A stretch of 44,935 nt of DNA from Oxalobacteraceae bacterium. GTDB lineage: Bacteria > Pseudomonadota > Gammaproteobacteria > Burkholderiales > Burkholderiaceae_D. Under the pieces are notes generated by a model. That model ran no database searches. It saw nothing but the letters and a program-made list of their open reading frames with translations, and was not told where the DNA came from. The DNA lies in contig CANHZI010000014.1 in NCBI GenBank assembly GCA_947464955.1, positions 1 through 44,935 on the forward strand, given 5' to 3'. Position 1 is the stretch's first letter; the number at the start of each line of letters is the position of its first letter. The translations under genes were made by a program, and so were the position numbers. Positions 1 through 9,146 of this stretch are shown here, piece by piece.

Positions 1-65
1 GAGCCAGCTTCTGCCTGCTTCAGGATTGCGATAATCTGGCTGTCGGTGTAACGGGATGTCTTCAT
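1..65 (-). CDS. IS3-family transposase OrfA, N-terminal fragment (runs off window)
   Basis: Reading leftwards from an ATG at 65-63, the frame is open to the window edge and encodes 21 residues beginning MKTSRYTDSQIIAILKQAEA. This matches the conserved N-terminus of IS3-family (IS407/IS2-like) OrfA proteins, the helix-turn-helix subunit that binds the element ends and is extended into the OrfAB transposase by frameshifting. Only the first residues are in the window, so completeness and activity cannot be judged. The identification rests on the short but characteristic SRYTDSQI-IAILKQAEAG pattern. Confidence 0.75.
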   Translation of the reverse strand, partial: MKTSRYTDSQIIAILKQAEAG

Positions 66-140
66 GTAAAACCTCTAAAAATCAAATTTAGAAAATTCTA
101 CTTATAAGTCCGATTATTTGTTGGGGGGATTACCTAAACA
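1..140 (-). mobile_element. Edge of an IS3-family insertion sequence
   Basis: The transposase start at 65 is preceded on the same strand by an AT-rich leader. Around 140-123 the minus strand reads TGTTTAGGTAATCCCCCC, the TG...CCCCC form expected of a terminal inverted repeat in the IS407 group. The outer boundary at 140 is inferred from that TG start; the partner repeat and any target duplication lie outside the window. Confidence 0.4.
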
Positions 141-371
141 CTTTCTCGTTTTTGAAAGTGACGAGTACTTCTAAATTGTTCTTTGTCGAATTTGTACTAG
201 CAAAACTTGTTGAAAAGTTTAGAGGGAAGATGTGATTCATCCTGTGTTGCAATCGTCACGATGTCCAGACTTATTCGGTATTTCCCATTCGAAATTTGCG
301 CAAAATTAAGTTTTATCGGCTAAAATACTGATTTAAATCAATCCGTCACTTCGATTATTCACTTGGCTAAT
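66..371. other. Gene-free region: IS end plus cytochrome promoter region
   Basis: Between the transposase start and the first cytochrome there is no convincing coding frame. The left part (to about 140) looks like the untranslated end of the IS element. The right part holds a -10-like TAAAAT (321-326) and an FNR/Anr-like dyad (328-341). A -35-like TTGCGC lies at 296-301, but its 19-bp spacing is long. The middle (about 141-295) shows nothing I recognise. Confidence 0.5.
328..341. promoter_or_regulatory. FNR/Anr-like box upstream of the cytochrome c pair
   Basis: CTGAT-TTAA-ATCAA matches the FNR/Anr consensus TTGAT-N4-ATCAA at 9 of the 10 specified bases. It lies 30 bp before the first cytochrome start codon and just downstream of a -10-like TAAAAT (321-326). 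A site over the start point would suggest repression under oxygen limitation; if the real promoter is elsewhere, activation is also possible. The match is seen directly; the regulator and sign are inferred. Confidence 0.5.
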
Positions 372-707
372 ATGAAAAAATTATTCGCTTTACTCGCGTT
401 GGCGAGTGTTACACAGCTGGCAATGTCGGCAGAGATCAAAGGCGATGCAAACGCTGCAAAAAACAAAGTTGCAATGTGCATCGGTTGCCATGCGATTCCA
501 GGCTACAAAGCTACTTTTCCTCAAGTTTACCAAGTGCCTATGATCGGTGGCCAAAGCGAAGGCTACATCAAGAGTGCCTTGGAAGCCTATCGTAAAGGCG
601 ATCGTAAGCATCCATCGATGCGTGGTATTGCAGGTAGCTTGAGCGACCAAGATATTGCTGATTTGGCAGCTTACTATTCAAAACAAACCGCGAACATCGT
701 GAGATAA
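372..707 (+). CDS. Periplasmic monohaem cytochrome c (class I, c553/c4-half type)
   Basis: This 111-residue protein has a Sec signal peptide (basic MKK, hydrophobic core, cleavage about residue 20, AMSA-E). It has one haem-attachment motif CIGCH (C36, C39, H40) and a plausible distal Met ligand M83 in HPSMRG. Size and layout fit small class I cytochromes c resembling one half of cytochrome c4, which carry electrons in the periplasm. I chose the ATG at 372 because the signal peptide starts there; an in-frame TTG at 363 only adds three residues. It is followed 12 bp later by a second cytochrome, so the two are probably co-transcribed and may act as a two-haem relay. Its exact redox partner cannot be read from the sequence. 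Confidence 0.85.
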   Translation: MKKLFALLALASVTQLAMSAEIKGDANAAKNKVAMCIGCHAIPGYKATFPQVYQVPMIGGQSEGYIKSALEAYRKGDRKHPSMRGIAGSLSDQDIADLAAYYSKQTANIVR

Positions 708-719
708 GCCGAGGAATTC

Positions 720-1064
720 ATGAAAAAGATCTCTTTATTGGTATTGATGCTGGTTGCTGCTTCTGCGGCACATGCAGGTGGCAACATTGCAGCGGGCAAG
801 GAAGCAGTTGCGAAATTTAATTGCGCATCTTGCCATGGCGATAAATTTACAAATCCGATTGATCCAAGCTACCCAAAGTTGGCGGGTCAACATAAAGACT
901 ATTTGGCTCAAACTTTGAAAGCCTACCAGCGTGGCGCAAATGGCTTGGCTGGTCGCAGTAATGCGATTATGGAAGGACAAGCGAAAGCATTGAGTAACGC
1001 AGACATTGAAAATATTGCTGCCTACCTCAATAGTCTGCCAACAGATTTAGTATTGAAAAAATAA
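720..1064 (+). CDS. Periplasmic monohaem cytochrome c (second of tandem pair)
   Basis: This 114-residue protein has a signal peptide (cleavage near AHA-G, residue 19). It has a CASCH haem motif (C35, C38, H39), a PKLAGQ stretch typical of c4/c553 cytochromes, and a candidate Met ligand M84. A GAGGA ribosome-binding site at 711-715 supports the start. It lies 12 bp after the first cytochrome and is similar in size and plan, suggesting an old duplication followed by divergence. A strong terminator follows at 1109, closing a two-gene unit. Family assignment is firm; the partner oxidase or reductase is unknown. Confidence 0.87.
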   Translation: MKKISLLVLMLVAASAAHAGGNIAAGKEAVAKFNCASCHGDKFTNPIDPSYPKLAGQHKDYLAQTLKAYQRGANGLAGRSNAIMEGQAKALSNADIENIAAYLNSLPTDLVLKK

Positions 1065-1108
1065 TTTAATATCAGTTAAAGCTGAAATTAAGCTGGAGTT
1101 GAGTTGAA

Positions 1109-1141
1109 AAAGCCGCGAGTTAATCGCGGCTTTTTTATTTT
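1109..1141. terminator. Intrinsic terminator (bidirectional) after the cytochrome pair
   Basis: Stem AGCCGCGA / TCGCGGCT (1111-1118 with 1124-1131), loop GTTAA, flanked by A-rich sequence on the left and T-rich sequence on the right. It can end both the cytochrome operon and the convergent DUF1841 gene, whose stop codon lies inside it. Confidence 0.85.
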
Positions 1142-1566
1142 CCGGCGCGGCGTCGCAAAGATGCGATATACGCTTCACCGTCAGGTGGCGTGCCGTTCCT
1201 CTGAGAGTTCCAGATCATTTCCCCGAGGCAGTCCATCATCTCGTGGTGGGCTTCGTGAATCGAATTCTTCTTGTGTGCCAGTGCCTCGTAGGCAATCCGC
1301 ACGCCATGCGGTTGATTGATCGTCACTTGTTCTGCGATGGTCAAGTGCATGGAGAGATGCAGGAAGGGATTTGTCTTGCCATTGTCTACACTGTAGTCCC
1401 GCGCCAACGCCGCATCCACATCACGAAAGTCCTCAGCATATTCTGGATGTTCGGCGATCCAGTCGGCGGCTATAGTTTCGAGGGGCGTCAGGAGTTCTTT
1501 TGCTTGGTATTTACGAAAAGTTTCACAAAAAAAGCGCCTGACATCGGCTTGGCTAGGATTAAACAT
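1135..1566 (-). CDS. DUF1841 family protein
   Basis: This 143-residue soluble protein has no signal peptide or membrane segment. The N-terminus MFNPSQADVRRFF and the internal LHLSMHLTIAEQ segment are characteristic of the DUF1841 family, common in beta- and gammaproteobacteria and without an established function. The protein is rich in His, Glu and Trp in its second half (for example EAHHEMMDCLGEMIW). It is convergent with the cytochrome pair and shares their terminator. No operon partner is evident. The length matches the family, so it is probably intact. Confidence 0.85.
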   Translation of the reverse strand: MFNPSQADVRRFFCETFRKYQAKELLTPLETIAADWIAEHPEYAEDFRDVDAALARDYSVDNGKTNPFLHLSMHLTIAEQVTINQPHGVRIAYEALAHKKNSIHEAHHEMMDCLGEMIWNSQRNGTPPDGEAYIASLRRRAGK

Positions 1567-1705
1567 GGTTGACTGAATTAAGTTGAGGTGGCGATTTTAC
1601 CGTGAAATTTGCTTTGCCATCACGATGCGTCGCTTCGTGCGTTGGTGCTCAGAAAAAGAATTGGTTTTGAGATATGATCTTGGCTTCATCATTGGAGGTC
1701 AACGA

Positions 1706-2290
1706 ATGTTAAATCAAGAACAATTAGCTTTGCTGTTTTCAAACGCGCGCACCCACAACGAATGGCTGGATAAGTCGGTCAGCGATGAACAAATTCATGC
1801 CATGTATGAAGCCATGAAATGGGCTCCGACCTCAGCCAATAGCTCGCCTGCACGCATTGTGTTCGTCAAGTTGGCTGAGCAGAAAGAAAAATTGGTGGCA
1901 TGCATGTCGCCTGGCAATGCAGATAAAACGCGTAAAGCACCGGTCACTGCAATTATCGGTATGGACATGGCGTTCTACGAAAAACTCTTGCAACTGTTTC
2001 CACATGCGCCCGATGCTCGCTCTTGGTTTGAAGGGAATGATGCGGTAGTCGAGTCAACAGCATTTAGAAATTCGAGCTTGCAAGGTGCTTACCTGATGAT
2101 GGCCGCTCGCGCTCTGGGTTTGGATTGCGGGCCCATGTCTGGCTTTGATGCGGAGAAAATCAATGCGGAATTTTTCGCGGGTACGAACGTAAAAGTTAAT
2201 TTTGTCTGCAATATCGGCTATGGAGATGCAGAAAAGTTGTTCCCACGTTCGCCTCGTTTGGCATTTGAGGAGGCATGCAAAATCGTTTGA
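1706..2290 (+). CDS. Nitroreductase-family malonic semialdehyde reductase-like protein (RutE/HadB type)
   Basis: This 194-residue FMN-type nitroreductase-fold protein is related to RutE, which reduces malonic semialdehyde to 3-hydroxypropionate in pyrimidine degradation. Family features are the N-terminal [18 protein letters not shown], the [16 protein letters not shown] cofactor-binding segment, the [25 protein letters not shown] block and the C-terminal [17 protein letters not shown]. The start at 1706 is supported by GGAGG at 1694-1698; the frame is open further upstream, but that part lacks family similarity. No rut genes are nearby, so the true substrate is uncertain and it may be a general NAD(P)H-dependent reductase. 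It stands alone between two minus-strand units. Confidence 0.8.
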   Translation: MLNQEQLALLFSNARTHNEWLDKSVSDEQIHAMYEAMKWAPTSANSSPARIVFVKLAEQKEKLVACMSPGNADKTRKAPVTAIIGMDMAFYEKLLQLFPHAPDARSWFEGNDAVVESTAFRNSSLQGAYLMMAARALGLDCGPMSGFDAEKINAEFFAGTNVKVNFVCNIGYGDAEKLFPRSPRLAFEEACKIV

Positions 2291-2310
2291 TCTTGCACGC
2301 TGAGGTAATC

Positions 2311-2348
2311 AAAACGCCTTTACACAGATTCTGGTAAAGGCGTTTTTT
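2311..2348. terminator. Intrinsic terminator between the RutE-like gene and nth
   Basis: A 13-bp stem AAAACGCCTTTAC / GTAAAGGCGTTTT (2311-2323 with 2334-2346) with a 10-nt loop and a T run. It lies between convergent genes and overlaps the last codons of nth, so it can serve both. Confidence 0.85.
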
Positions 2349-2967
2349 CTTTGTATTCGCAAAGATCTTGAATCATGCAATTCCAGCACTTGGGTGTGCG
2401 GGCGAGGCAGGTATAGCGTCCGTGCAAGATGAGCCAGTGATGGGCGTCGAGTTTAAATTCCTTAGGTACAAACTTGAGTAGCTTTTGTTCGACCACATCG
2501 ACATTTTTGCCGGGCGCAATGCCGGTGCGATTGGATACCCGATATATGTGTGTGTCGACTGCGATAGTCGCTTCGCCAAATGCGGTATTGAGAACGACAT
2601 TGGCGGTTTTGCGGCCAACGCCTGGCAGTGCTTCGAGCGCTTCGCGATTGCGCGGAACTTGTCCCTGGTGCTGCTCAAGTAAGATGCGGCAGGTCTCAAT
2701 GGTATTTTTGGCCTTGGTTCTGAAAAGGCCGATGGTTTGGATGTAGGGGGTCAAGCCATCGACACCCAATTTGAATATGGACTCAGGCGTGTTGGCGATA
2801 GGGTAGAGCTTTCGTGTTGCCTTATTTACCGAGACGTCGGTCGCTTGCGCCGATAAAAGCACGGCAATCAACAGTTCAAATGGGCTTGTGTATTCGAGTT
2901 CAGTTGTTGGATGAGGATTTTCGGCGCGCAAGCGGGAGAAAATCTCATGTCGTTTTTGCTCATTCAT
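2320..2967 (-). CDS. nth: Endonuclease III (DNA glycosylase/AP lyase)
   Basis: This 215-residue base-excision repair enzyme removes oxidised pyrimidines and cleaves the abasic site. The helix-hairpin-helix [10 protein letters not shown] carries the catalytic Lys120, and Asp138 lies in VDTHIYR. The C-terminal [4Fe-4S] cluster ligands C187, C194, C197 and C203 show the exact C-x6-C-x2-C-x5-C spacing. Numbering coincides with Escherichia coli Nth, so the protein is full length. Its ATG overlaps the end of rnfB by 4 bp (ATGA), indicating translational coupling. Pairing of nth with a soluble RnfB is frequent in betaproteobacteria and may reflect electron supply or cluster maintenance, which is inference. 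Confidence 0.96.
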   Translation of the reverse strand: MNEQKRHEIFSRLRAENPHPTTELEYTSPFELLIAVLLSAQATDVSVNKATRKLYPIANTPESIFKLGVDGLTPYIQTIGLFRTKAKNTIETCRILLEQHQGQVPRNREALEALPGVGRKTANVVLNTAFGEATIAVDTHIYRVSNRTGIAPGKNVDVVEQKLLKFVPKEFKLDAHHWLILHGRYTCLARTPKCWNCMIQDLCEYKEKTPLPESV

Positions 2968-3656
2968 GGTGTATTCTCTTCGTTTTGTGTGTCGCTGGCG
3001 TTCTTTTTTAGAGCTGCTTTACGAATCGCATCAGCAATAATCTTACGCTTACGCTCTTTTTCATCCAATTCTGCTTGCGTTTCAGGAATTTCAGCGTTGA
3101 TTAGTTTGAGTTTTTCTTGAGCTTTTACCAGTAAGCGTGCTTCATTCTCTTGTTTCTCGCGAACCAGTCGTAGTTCACGCGCTTCAAAGCGCTCACGTGC
3201 TGCTTGCGCTTGTTGGTGAGACCATGCATTCCAACCAGTCGCTGGGCCGTTTTCATTCAGCATGACGATGCAGTCGACCGGGCAAGGTTCCACGCAAAGG
3301 TCACAACCGGTGCAAAGTTCCGGTATTACAGTGTGCATTTGCTTATTCGCACCCATGATGGCATCGACGGGGCAGGCTTGGATGCAGAGTGTGCAGCCGA
3401 TGCAAACGTTCTCGTCGATAAACGCCACTGGACGAGGGCGTTCGATGCCGTGCTGAGGATTGAGTGGAATGATGTCTTTTTGTAAAAATGCCGCGATTCT
3501 GGCAATTCCTTCTGTGCCGCCAGGTGGGCATTGATTGTAGTTGGCAGTGTTGGTGGCAATCGCTTCAGCATAGCCACGGCAGTTTGGATAGCCGCATTTA
3601 GTGCATTGAGTTTGCGGCAAAATATTGTTTATTTGATCTGCTAAAGTGGAAAGCAC
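2964..3656 (-). CDS. rsxB: RnfB-like ferredoxin, stand-alone and soluble
   Basis: This 230-residue iron-sulfur protein carries an N-terminal Fe-S domain (C18, C21, C26, C43; [11 protein letters not shown]) followed by two classic [4Fe-4S] ferredoxin motifs (C85, C88, C91, C95P and C115, C118, C121, C125P). A charged, probably coiled-coil tail runs from about residue 150 to 230. Compared with RnfB of the membrane Rnf/Rsx complex, the N-terminal transmembrane helix is missing, and no rnfACDGE genes are present. Translation starts with GTG at 3656. It overlaps nth by 4 bp. The family is clear; whether it serves an Rnf complex encoded elsewhere or a separate electron-transfer role is open. Confidence 0.88.
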   Translation of the reverse strand: MLSTLADQINNILPQTQCTKCGYPNCRGYAEAIATNTANYNQCPPGGTEGIARIAAFLQKDIIPLNPQHGIERPRPVAFIDENVCIGCTLCIQACPVDAIMGANKQMHTVIPELCTGCDLCVEPCPVDCIVMLNENGPATGWNAWSHQQAQAARERFEARELRLVREKQENEARLLVKAQEKLKLINAEIPETQAELDEKERKRKIIADAIRKAALKKNASDTQNEENTP

Positions 3657-4004
3657 GGTGAATTAATTTCAGGCTGGTAAAACCGTATTATCCCGATAAA
3701 ATCTTGCTTCGCCAAATGTTTTGCTCAGCGGTGTCGATGTCAGTAAGTAAAGTTGGCGCAAATTTTTCGTAGACTAGGACTGGGGGAAGTTCGTCGAAGT
3801 TGGTCTGCTTCGATTGCCTGGGGGCGCCAAATGCGCTATAATTCGAGGGTTTAGCTTATTCAAATCTCGTCGTAGCGCATATCCAAAAAATCACTCTCTA
3901 CTTTGATAGTTTCTCATTCTCTGGATAGCGCAATACTATTTAGGGACAGTCAGTAACGATCGATGTTTTGGCGCGCAGCGACGGTAACACTACAGGAGTT
4001 GCCC
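3657..4004. other. Intergenic region between rnfB and carA
   Basis: This stretch separates the divergent rnfB and carA genes. It contains a clear sigma70 promoter for carAB (3814-3842) and a leader of roughly 155 nt. An ATG at 3963 opens a short in-frame extension of carA that I consider probably non-coding. I see no terminator hairpin or recognisable pyrimidine or arginine operator. Confidence 0.5.
3814..3842 (+). promoter_or_regulatory. Sigma70 promoter of carAB
   Basis: TTGCCT (3814-3819), 17-bp spacer, perfect TATAAT (3837-3842). Transcription would begin near 3849, giving a leader of about 155 nt before the preferred carA start. Hexamers and spacing are read directly; activity is inferred. 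Confidence 0.7.
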
Positions 4005-5183
4005 TTGCTGCCCATTCCGCAGTCCTTAAGTTCCAATCCCGATGCCATCGCTATTCTTGCCCTCGCTGACGGCACGATTTTTACTGGCGTTTCCATCGGT
4101 GCCAACGGACACACTATCGGTGAAGTCGTTTTCAATACCTCCATGACTGGTTATCAGGAAATTTTGACTGATCCTAGTTATAGCTCTCAAATCGTCACGC
4201 TGACCTATCCACATATCGGTAATACCGGTATCAATAGTGAAGACGTTGAGTCTGAAAAGATTCATGCCGCAGGTTTGATCATCAAAGACTTACCGATGCA
4301 AGTGTCAAATTTCCGCTCTGAGCAGTCTTTATCGGATTACTTGAAGTCGCAGAATATTGTGGCAATCGCTGGTATTGATACGCGAAAATTAACGCGTATC
4401 TTGCGCGAAAAAGGTGCGCAAGGTGGTGCGATTTTGGTCGGCGCGGATGCAGCAAAAGCATTAGAGTTGGCAAAAACTTTCCCAGGTTTGTCTGGCATGG
4501 ATTTGGCAAAAGTCGTTTCCGTGACGAAGTCCTACGAATGGACTGAGACTGAATGGAAGCTTGGTCAAGGCTACGGAAAATTGGCGAACCCTGAGTTCCA
4601 CGTGGTGGCTTTTGATTTCGGCGTAAAGCGCAATATCTTGCGCATGTTGGCTGAGCGCGGTTGTAAAGTCACCGTATTGCCAGCGCAATCGAGCGCGGCA
4701 GATGTGTTGGCCTTGAACCCGGACGGGGTGTTCTTGTCGAATGGTCCTGGTGATCCTGAGCCTTGCGATTACGCGATTGCAGCAGCTAAAGAATTAATTG
4801 AAAAAGGTATTCCTACTTTCGGTATTTGCTTAGGTCATCAAATTATGGCTTTGGCTTCAGGCGCGAAAACCCTGAAGATGAAGTTTGGTCACCACGGTGC
4901 GAATCACCCAGTGCAAGATCTCGATAGCAAACAAGTCTTGATCACTTCTCAAAATCACGGCTTTGCAGTGGATGCGAGTTCTTTACCAGACAATTGCCGC
5001 GTGACACACGTGTCTTTGTTTGACGGTTCATTGCAAGGATTTGCACGTACAGATAAACCGGCATTCTGCTTCCAGGGACATCCTGAAGCTTCACCAGGTC
5101 CGCATGATATTGCCTACCTGTTTGATCGTTTCACGTCCTTGATGAAAGTTGCAAAGTCAGCTGCAACGATGGAGAAGAATTAA
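4005..5183 (+). CDS. carA: Carbamoyl-phosphate synthase small subunit (glutaminase)
   Basis: It hydrolyses glutamine and passes ammonia to CarB to make carbamoyl phosphate for arginine and pyrimidines. The N-terminal CPSase small-chain domain is recognised from [33 protein letters not shown] and [14 protein letters not shown]. The C-terminal class I glutamine amidotransferase domain has the nucleophile Cys in FGICLGHQ and the catalytic His-Glu in [12 protein letters not shown] prefer a TTG start at 4005 (protein MLPIPQ..., 392 aa) because AGGAG sits at 3994-3998 with 6-nt spacing and family similarity begins just after. An upstream ATG at 3963 would give 406 aa. carB follows after 1 bp. Confidence 0.93.
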   Translation: MLPIPQSLSSNPDAIAILALADGTIFTGVSIGANGHTIGEVVFNTSMTGYQEILTDPSYSSQIVTLTYPHIGNTGINSEDVESEKIHAAGLIIKDLPMQVSNFRSEQSLSDYLKSQNIVAIAGIDTRKLTRILREKGAQGGAILVGADAAKALELAKTFPGLSGMDLAKVVSVTKSYEWTETEWKLGQGYGKLANPEFHVVAFDFGVKRNILRMLAERGCKVTVLPAQSSAADVLALNPDGVFLSNGPGDPEPCDYAIAAAKELIEKGIPTFGICLGHQIMALASGAKTLKMKFGHHGANHPVQDLDSKQVLITSQNHGFAVDASSLPDNCRVTHVSLFDGSLQGFARTDKPAFCFQGHPEASPGPHDIAYLFDRFTSLMKVAKSAATMEKN

Positions 5184-5184
5184 A

Positions 5185-8100
5185 ATGCCAAAACGTATTG
5201 ATATAAAAAGTATTCTGATTATTGGTGCTGGTCCGATCGTAATCGGCCAAGCATGTGAGTTCGACTATTCTGGTGCACAAGCTTGTAAAGCGTTGCGTGA
5301 AGAGGGTTACAAAGTTATTTTGGTCAATAGCAATCCTGCGACCATCATGACCGATCCAGAAATGGCCGATGTCACTTACATCGAACCAATCACGTGGCAA
5401 ATTGTTGAACGCATTATTGATAAAGAACGTCCAGATGCAATTTTGCCGACGATGGGTGGCCAAACGGCGTTGAACTGCGCCTTGGATCTGCATCGTCATG
5501 GTGTGCTCGACAAGTACAAGTGCGAGTTGATTGGTGCGACACCGGAAGCGATTGATAAAGCCGAAGATCGTTCCAAGTTTAAGGAAGCAATGACCAAAAT
5601 TGGTTTGGGCTCTGCGCGTTCTGGCGTGGCACACACCATGGATGAATCTTGGGAAGTACAAAAACGTATTGGTTTCCCAGTCATTATTCGTCCATCGTTC
5701 ACCATGGGTGGAACGGGCGGTGGTATTGCGTACAACGAAGAAGAATTCGAAACGATTTGTAAGCGTGGTTTAGAAGCCTCTCCAACAAGTGAATTGCTCA
5801 TTGAAGAATCTTTGATCGGCTGGAAAGAATATGAAATGGAAGTTGTACGCGATAAAGCGGATAACTGCATTATCGTTTGCTCGATCGAAAACTTAGATCC
5901 AATGGGCGTACATACTGGTGACTCTATCACTGTGGCGCCAGCGCAGACTTTGACTGATAAAGAATATCAAATCATGCGTAATGCCTCTTTGGCAGTGTTG
6001 CGTGAAATTGGTGTTGATACCGGTGGTTCGAATGTGCAGTTCTCAGTTAATCCTGAAGATGGACGCATGATCGTTATTGAGATGAATCCACGTGTTTCTC
6101 GCTCATCGGCTTTGGCATCGAAAGCCACAGGTTTCCCAATCGCGAAGATCGCAGCGAAGTTGGCAGTGGGCTTTACGCTCGACGAATTACGTAATGAAAT
6201 TACGGGCGGTCAAACACCAGCATCGTTCGAGCCTTCGATCGACTACGTCGTGACGAAGATCCCGCGTTTTGCATTTGAAAAATTCCCAACTGCAGACAAT
6301 CGTTTAACGACACAAATGAAGTCTGTCGGTGAAGTGATGGCCATCGGTCGTACATTCCAAGAATCCTTCCAAAAAGCCTTGCGTGGCTTGGAAGTTGGCG
6401 TAGATGGAATGAACGAGAAGACGACAGACCGCGAAGTGTTAGAAAAAGAATTGGGTGCGCCTGGTCCTGATCGTATTTGGTACGTCGGTGATGCTTTTGC
6501 TCAAGGCTTCACAGTGGAAGAAGTTCATCAATTGACGCGTATCGACCCATGGTTTTTGGTGCAAATCAAAGATATCGTTGATATCGAATTGTGGTTGGAA
6601 ACGCAGTCGCTCGACGCCATCAGCAAAGAAGTGTTGTTGAAGTTGAAGAAAAAAGGTTTTTCTGATCGTCGTTTGGCAAAGCTCTTGAAAACAACCGCAG
6701 CTGCGGTTCGTGCGCAACGTAAGGCATTGAATGTACGTCCTGTGTATAAGCGCGTCGATACTTGTGCCGGTGAGTTCGCGACGAATACGGCGTATATGTA
6801 CTCAACCTATGAAGAAGAGTGCGAGTCTGCTCCAACCGATAAGAAGAAGATTATGGTTTTGGGTGGCGGCCCGAACCGTATTGGCCAAGGTATCGAGTTC
6901 GATTACTGCTGCGTTCATGCAGCATTCGCGATGCGTGACGACGGTTATGAAACCATCATGGTCAACTGTAACCCAGAAACAGTCTCGACTGACTACGACA
7001 CCTCTGATCGCTTGTACTTCGAGCCGTTGACTCTAGAAGATGTGTTGGAAATCGTTGAACTGGAAAAACCAGTCGGTGTGATCGTGCAATACGGTGGTCA
7101 AACGCCGTTGAAATTGGCATTGGAATTAGAAGCTAATGGTGTGCCGATTATCGGTACCTCGCCAGATATGATCGATGCTGCGGAAGATCGTGAACGTTTC
7201 CAAAAAATGTTGCAAGACCTTGGTTTACGTCAGCCACCAAATCGTACTGCGCGTACAGAAGAAGAGGCTTTGGCCTTGGCGCAGGAGATTGGTTATCCAT
7301 TGGTGGTTCGTCCATCCTACGTTTTGGGTGGGCGTGCGATGGAAATCGTGCATGAACAACGTGACCTAGAGCGCTACATGCGCGAAGCGGTTAAAGTTTC
7401 CCATGATTCGCCAGTATTGCTTGACCGCTTCTTGAACGATGCGATCGAAGTTGACGTTGATTGCTTGTCAGATGGCACTCGCACCTTTATCGGCGGCGTG
7501 ATGGAACACATTGAACAAGCAGGTGTTCACTCTGGCGACTCTGCATGTTCATTGCCGCCTTACTCATTGAAACAAGCAACAATCGATGAACTCAAACGTC
7601 AAACGAGTTTGATGGCAAAAGGCTTGAACGTCGTTGGTTTGATGAACGTACAGTTTGCGATCCAGCAAAAAGATGGCGAAGACATTGTTTATGTACTTGA
7701 AGTGAATCCTCGCGCATCACGCACGGTTCCTTATGTTTCTAAGGTTACTGGCTTGCAATTGGCGAAGATTGCTGCTCGTTGCATGGTGGGACAGTCTTTG
7801 GATTCTCAAGGCATCTACAAAGAAGTCGTTCCTTCCTACTTCAGTGTGAAAGAGGCAGTATTCCCATTCGTGAAATTCCCGGGTGTTGACACGATTCTTG
7901 GTCCAGAGATGAAATCCACTGGTGAAGTGATGGGCGTCGGTCGCACCTTCGGCGAAGCTTTCGTAAAATCACAGATGGGTGCGGGCATCAAGTTGCCAAC
8001 GTCAGGTAAAGTTTTCCTGACCGTGAAAAATGCAGATAAGCCACGTGCTATTAACATTGCCAAGAATTTGGTCGCGATGGGCTTTGAGTTGTTGGCCACA

Positions 8101-8403
8101 AAAGGCACTGCGGCAGCAATTTCGGCTGCTGGCGTGCCATGTGCACCAGTGAACAAGGTTGCTGAGGGACGTCCGCACGTTGTCGATATGCTCAAAAATC
8201 GCGAAATCGTATTGGTCATCAATACCGTGGAAGAAAAGCGTAATGCGATTGCCGATTCCCGTTCAATTCGTGTGGCAGCTCTGGGTTCCGGTGCAACTAC
8301 GATCACGACGATTGCAGGTGCTGAGGCGGCTGTGGAAGGTATGCGTCATCTCAATCAATTGCACGTCTATGATTTACAAGGTCTGCATAAGTCTTTACAC
8401 TAA
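5185..8403 (+). CDS. carB: Carbamoyl-phosphate synthase large subunit
   Basis: This 1072-residue large subunit matches the usual length. It contains two homologous halves, each with a pre-ATP-grasp and ATP-grasp domain (starting [21 protein letters not shown] and [21 protein letters not shown]). An oligomerisation segment lies between them, and a C-terminal MGS-like allosteric domain follows from about residue 935. It synthesises carbamoyl phosphate from ATP, bicarbonate and ammonia channelled from CarA. The ATG at 5185 is 1 bp after the carA stop, with GGAGA inside the carA end, so the genes are translationally coupled. A hairpin terminator follows at 8459, separating carAB from greA. Confidence 0.97.
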   Translation: MPKRIDIKSILIIGAGPIVIGQACEFDYSGAQACKALREEGYKVILVNSNPATIMTDPEMADVTYIEPITWQIVERIIDKERPDAILPTMGGQTALNCALDLHRHGVLDKYKCELIGATPEAIDKAEDRSKFKEAMTKIGLGSARSGVAHTMDESWEVQKRIGFPVIIRPSFTMGGTGGGIAYNEEEFETICKRGLEASPTSELLIEESLIGWKEYEMEVVRDKADNCIIVCSIENLDPMGVHTGDSITVAPAQTLTDKEYQIMRNASLAVLREIGVDTGGSNVQFSVNPEDGRMIVIEMNPRVSRSSALASKATGFPIAKIAAKLAVGFTLDELRNEITGGQTPASFEPSIDYVVTKIPRFAFEKFPTADNRLTTQMKSVGEVMAIGRTFQESFQKALRGLEVGVDGMNEKTTDREVLEKELGAPGPDRIWYVGDAFAQGFTVEEVHQLTRIDPWFLVQIKDIVDIELWLETQSLDAISKEVLLKLKKKGFSDRRLAKLLKTTAAAVRAQRKALNVRPVYKRVDTCAGEFATNTAYMYSTYEEECESAPTDKKKIMVLGGGPNRIGQGIEFDYCCVHAAFAMRDDGYETIMVNCNPETVSTDYDTSDRLYFEPLTLEDVLEIVELEKPVGVIVQYGGQTPLKLALELEANGVPIIGTSPDMIDAAEDRERFQKMLQDLGLRQPPNRTARTEEEALALAQEIGYPLVVRPSYVLGGRAMEIVHEQRDLERYMREAVKVSHDSPVLLDRFLNDAIEVDVDCLSDGTRTFIGGVMEHIEQAGVHSGDSACSLPPYSLKQATIDELKRQTSLMAKGLNVVGLMNVQFAIQQKDGEDIVYVLEVNPRASRTVPYVSKVTGLQLAKIAARCMVGQSLDSQGIYKEVVPSYFSVKEAVFPFVKFPGVDTILGPEMKSTGEVMGVGRTFGEAFVKSQMGAGIKLPTSGKVFLTVKNADKPRAINIAKNLVAMGFELLATKGTAAAISAAGVPCAPVNKVAEGRPHVVDMLKNREIVLVINTVEEKRNAIADSRSIRVAALGSGATTITTIAGAEAAVEGMRHLNQLHVYDLQGLHKSLH

Positions 8404-8410
8404 GCAAAAA

Positions 8411-8437
8411 TTGAGATCACAGTGATTGCGATCTCAA
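8411..8437. repeat. Inverted repeat after carB
   Basis: TTGAGATC (8411-8418) and GATCTCAA (8430-8437) form a perfect 8-bp stem with an 11-nt loop, 7 bp after the carB stop. There is no U-tract. It could be an mRNA-end stabilising hairpin in front of the terminator at 8459. Confidence 0.5.
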
Positions 8438-8458
8438 GGATTTCATGAAGTAAATGCT

Positions 8459-8509
8459 GAGGTCACAACAGGTAACGTGATGCGTTATCTCTGTGACCTC
8501 TCTATTTTT
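8459..8509 (+). terminator. Probable terminator of carAB
   Basis: GAGGTCACA (8459-8467) pairs with TGTGACCTC (8492-8500). An inner GGTAACG/CGTTATC stem (one G-T wobble) extends the structure, and TCTATTTTT follows. The long stem plus T-rich tail suggests termination, so greA is expected to have its own promoter within 8510-8590, although I find no convincing hexamers there. Confidence 0.6.
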
Positions 8510-8590
8510 GGTAGTGGTAATTTGAATATGCCAATTACCTCTAGTGCAGAAAGCACACTATTTTTAACCTTTTATATTGAGTAGTAAGCT

Positions 8591-9067
8591 ATGAGTACAG
8601 TACCCCTGACTAAATTTGGTGCAGAATTGCTCAAGCAAGAGTTGCATAAACTAAAGACGAAAGACCGTCCAGAAGTGATTAATGCAATTGCTGAAGCACG
8701 TGCACAAGGCGATTTGTCTGAAAACGCTGAATATGATGCAGCGAAAGAACGTCAAGCTTTTATCGAAGGCCGCATTGCCGAGCTCGATAGCAAATTGAGT
8801 GCAGCGCAAATTATTGACCCCACGGAATTAGATGCGGAAGGCCGTGTTGTGTTCGCGTCAACTGTACATCTTGAAGATTTGGAAAACGGTCAGAAAGTGA
8901 CCTATCAAATTGTTGGCGAAGACGAAGCAGATCTGAAATTGAGTAAAGTATCGATTACTTCGCCAATCGCTCGCGCTTTGATCGGTAAGTATGCCGGTGA
9001 CGTCGTAGGTGTTCAAGCACCAGCTGGTGTTCGCGAATATGAAATCTTAGAAGTGCAATATATTTAA
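8591..9067 (+). CDS. greA: Transcription elongation factor GreA
   Basis: This 158-residue protein is the exact family length. An N-terminal antiparallel coiled coil (about 1-75) carries the acidic tip region GDLSENAEYDAAKE that reaches into the RNA polymerase secondary channel and stimulates cleavage of backtracked RNA. The C-terminal FKBP-like domain (about 80-158) includes the VSITSPIARALIGK stretch. It is followed by a strong terminator and by a convergent yhbY. The greA-yhbY-rlmE-ftsH neighbourhood is conserved across proteobacteria, though here yhbY is on the opposite strand. Confidence 0.97.
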   Translation: MSTVPLTKFGAELLKQELHKLKTKDRPEVINAIAEARAQGDLSENAEYDAAKERQAFIEGRIAELDSKLSAAQIIDPTELDAEGRVVFASTVHLEDLENGQKVTYQIVGEDEADLKLSKVSITSPIARALIGKYAGDVVGVQAPAGVREYEILEVQYI

Positions 9068-9086
9068 TTTGAGCTTGTTCGATAAA

Positions 9087-9118
9087 ACAAAGGGCACTCG
9101 CTGTGCCCTTTGTTTTTG
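9087..9118. terminator. Intrinsic terminator between greA and yhbY
   Basis: An 11-bp stem ACAAAGGGCAC / GTGCCCTTTGT (9087-9097 with 9103-9113), loop TCGCT, T-rich tail. It lies between convergent genes. Confidence 0.88.
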
Positions 9119-9146
9119 TGTGGTGTATTCAAGAGTGATGTCAGAA

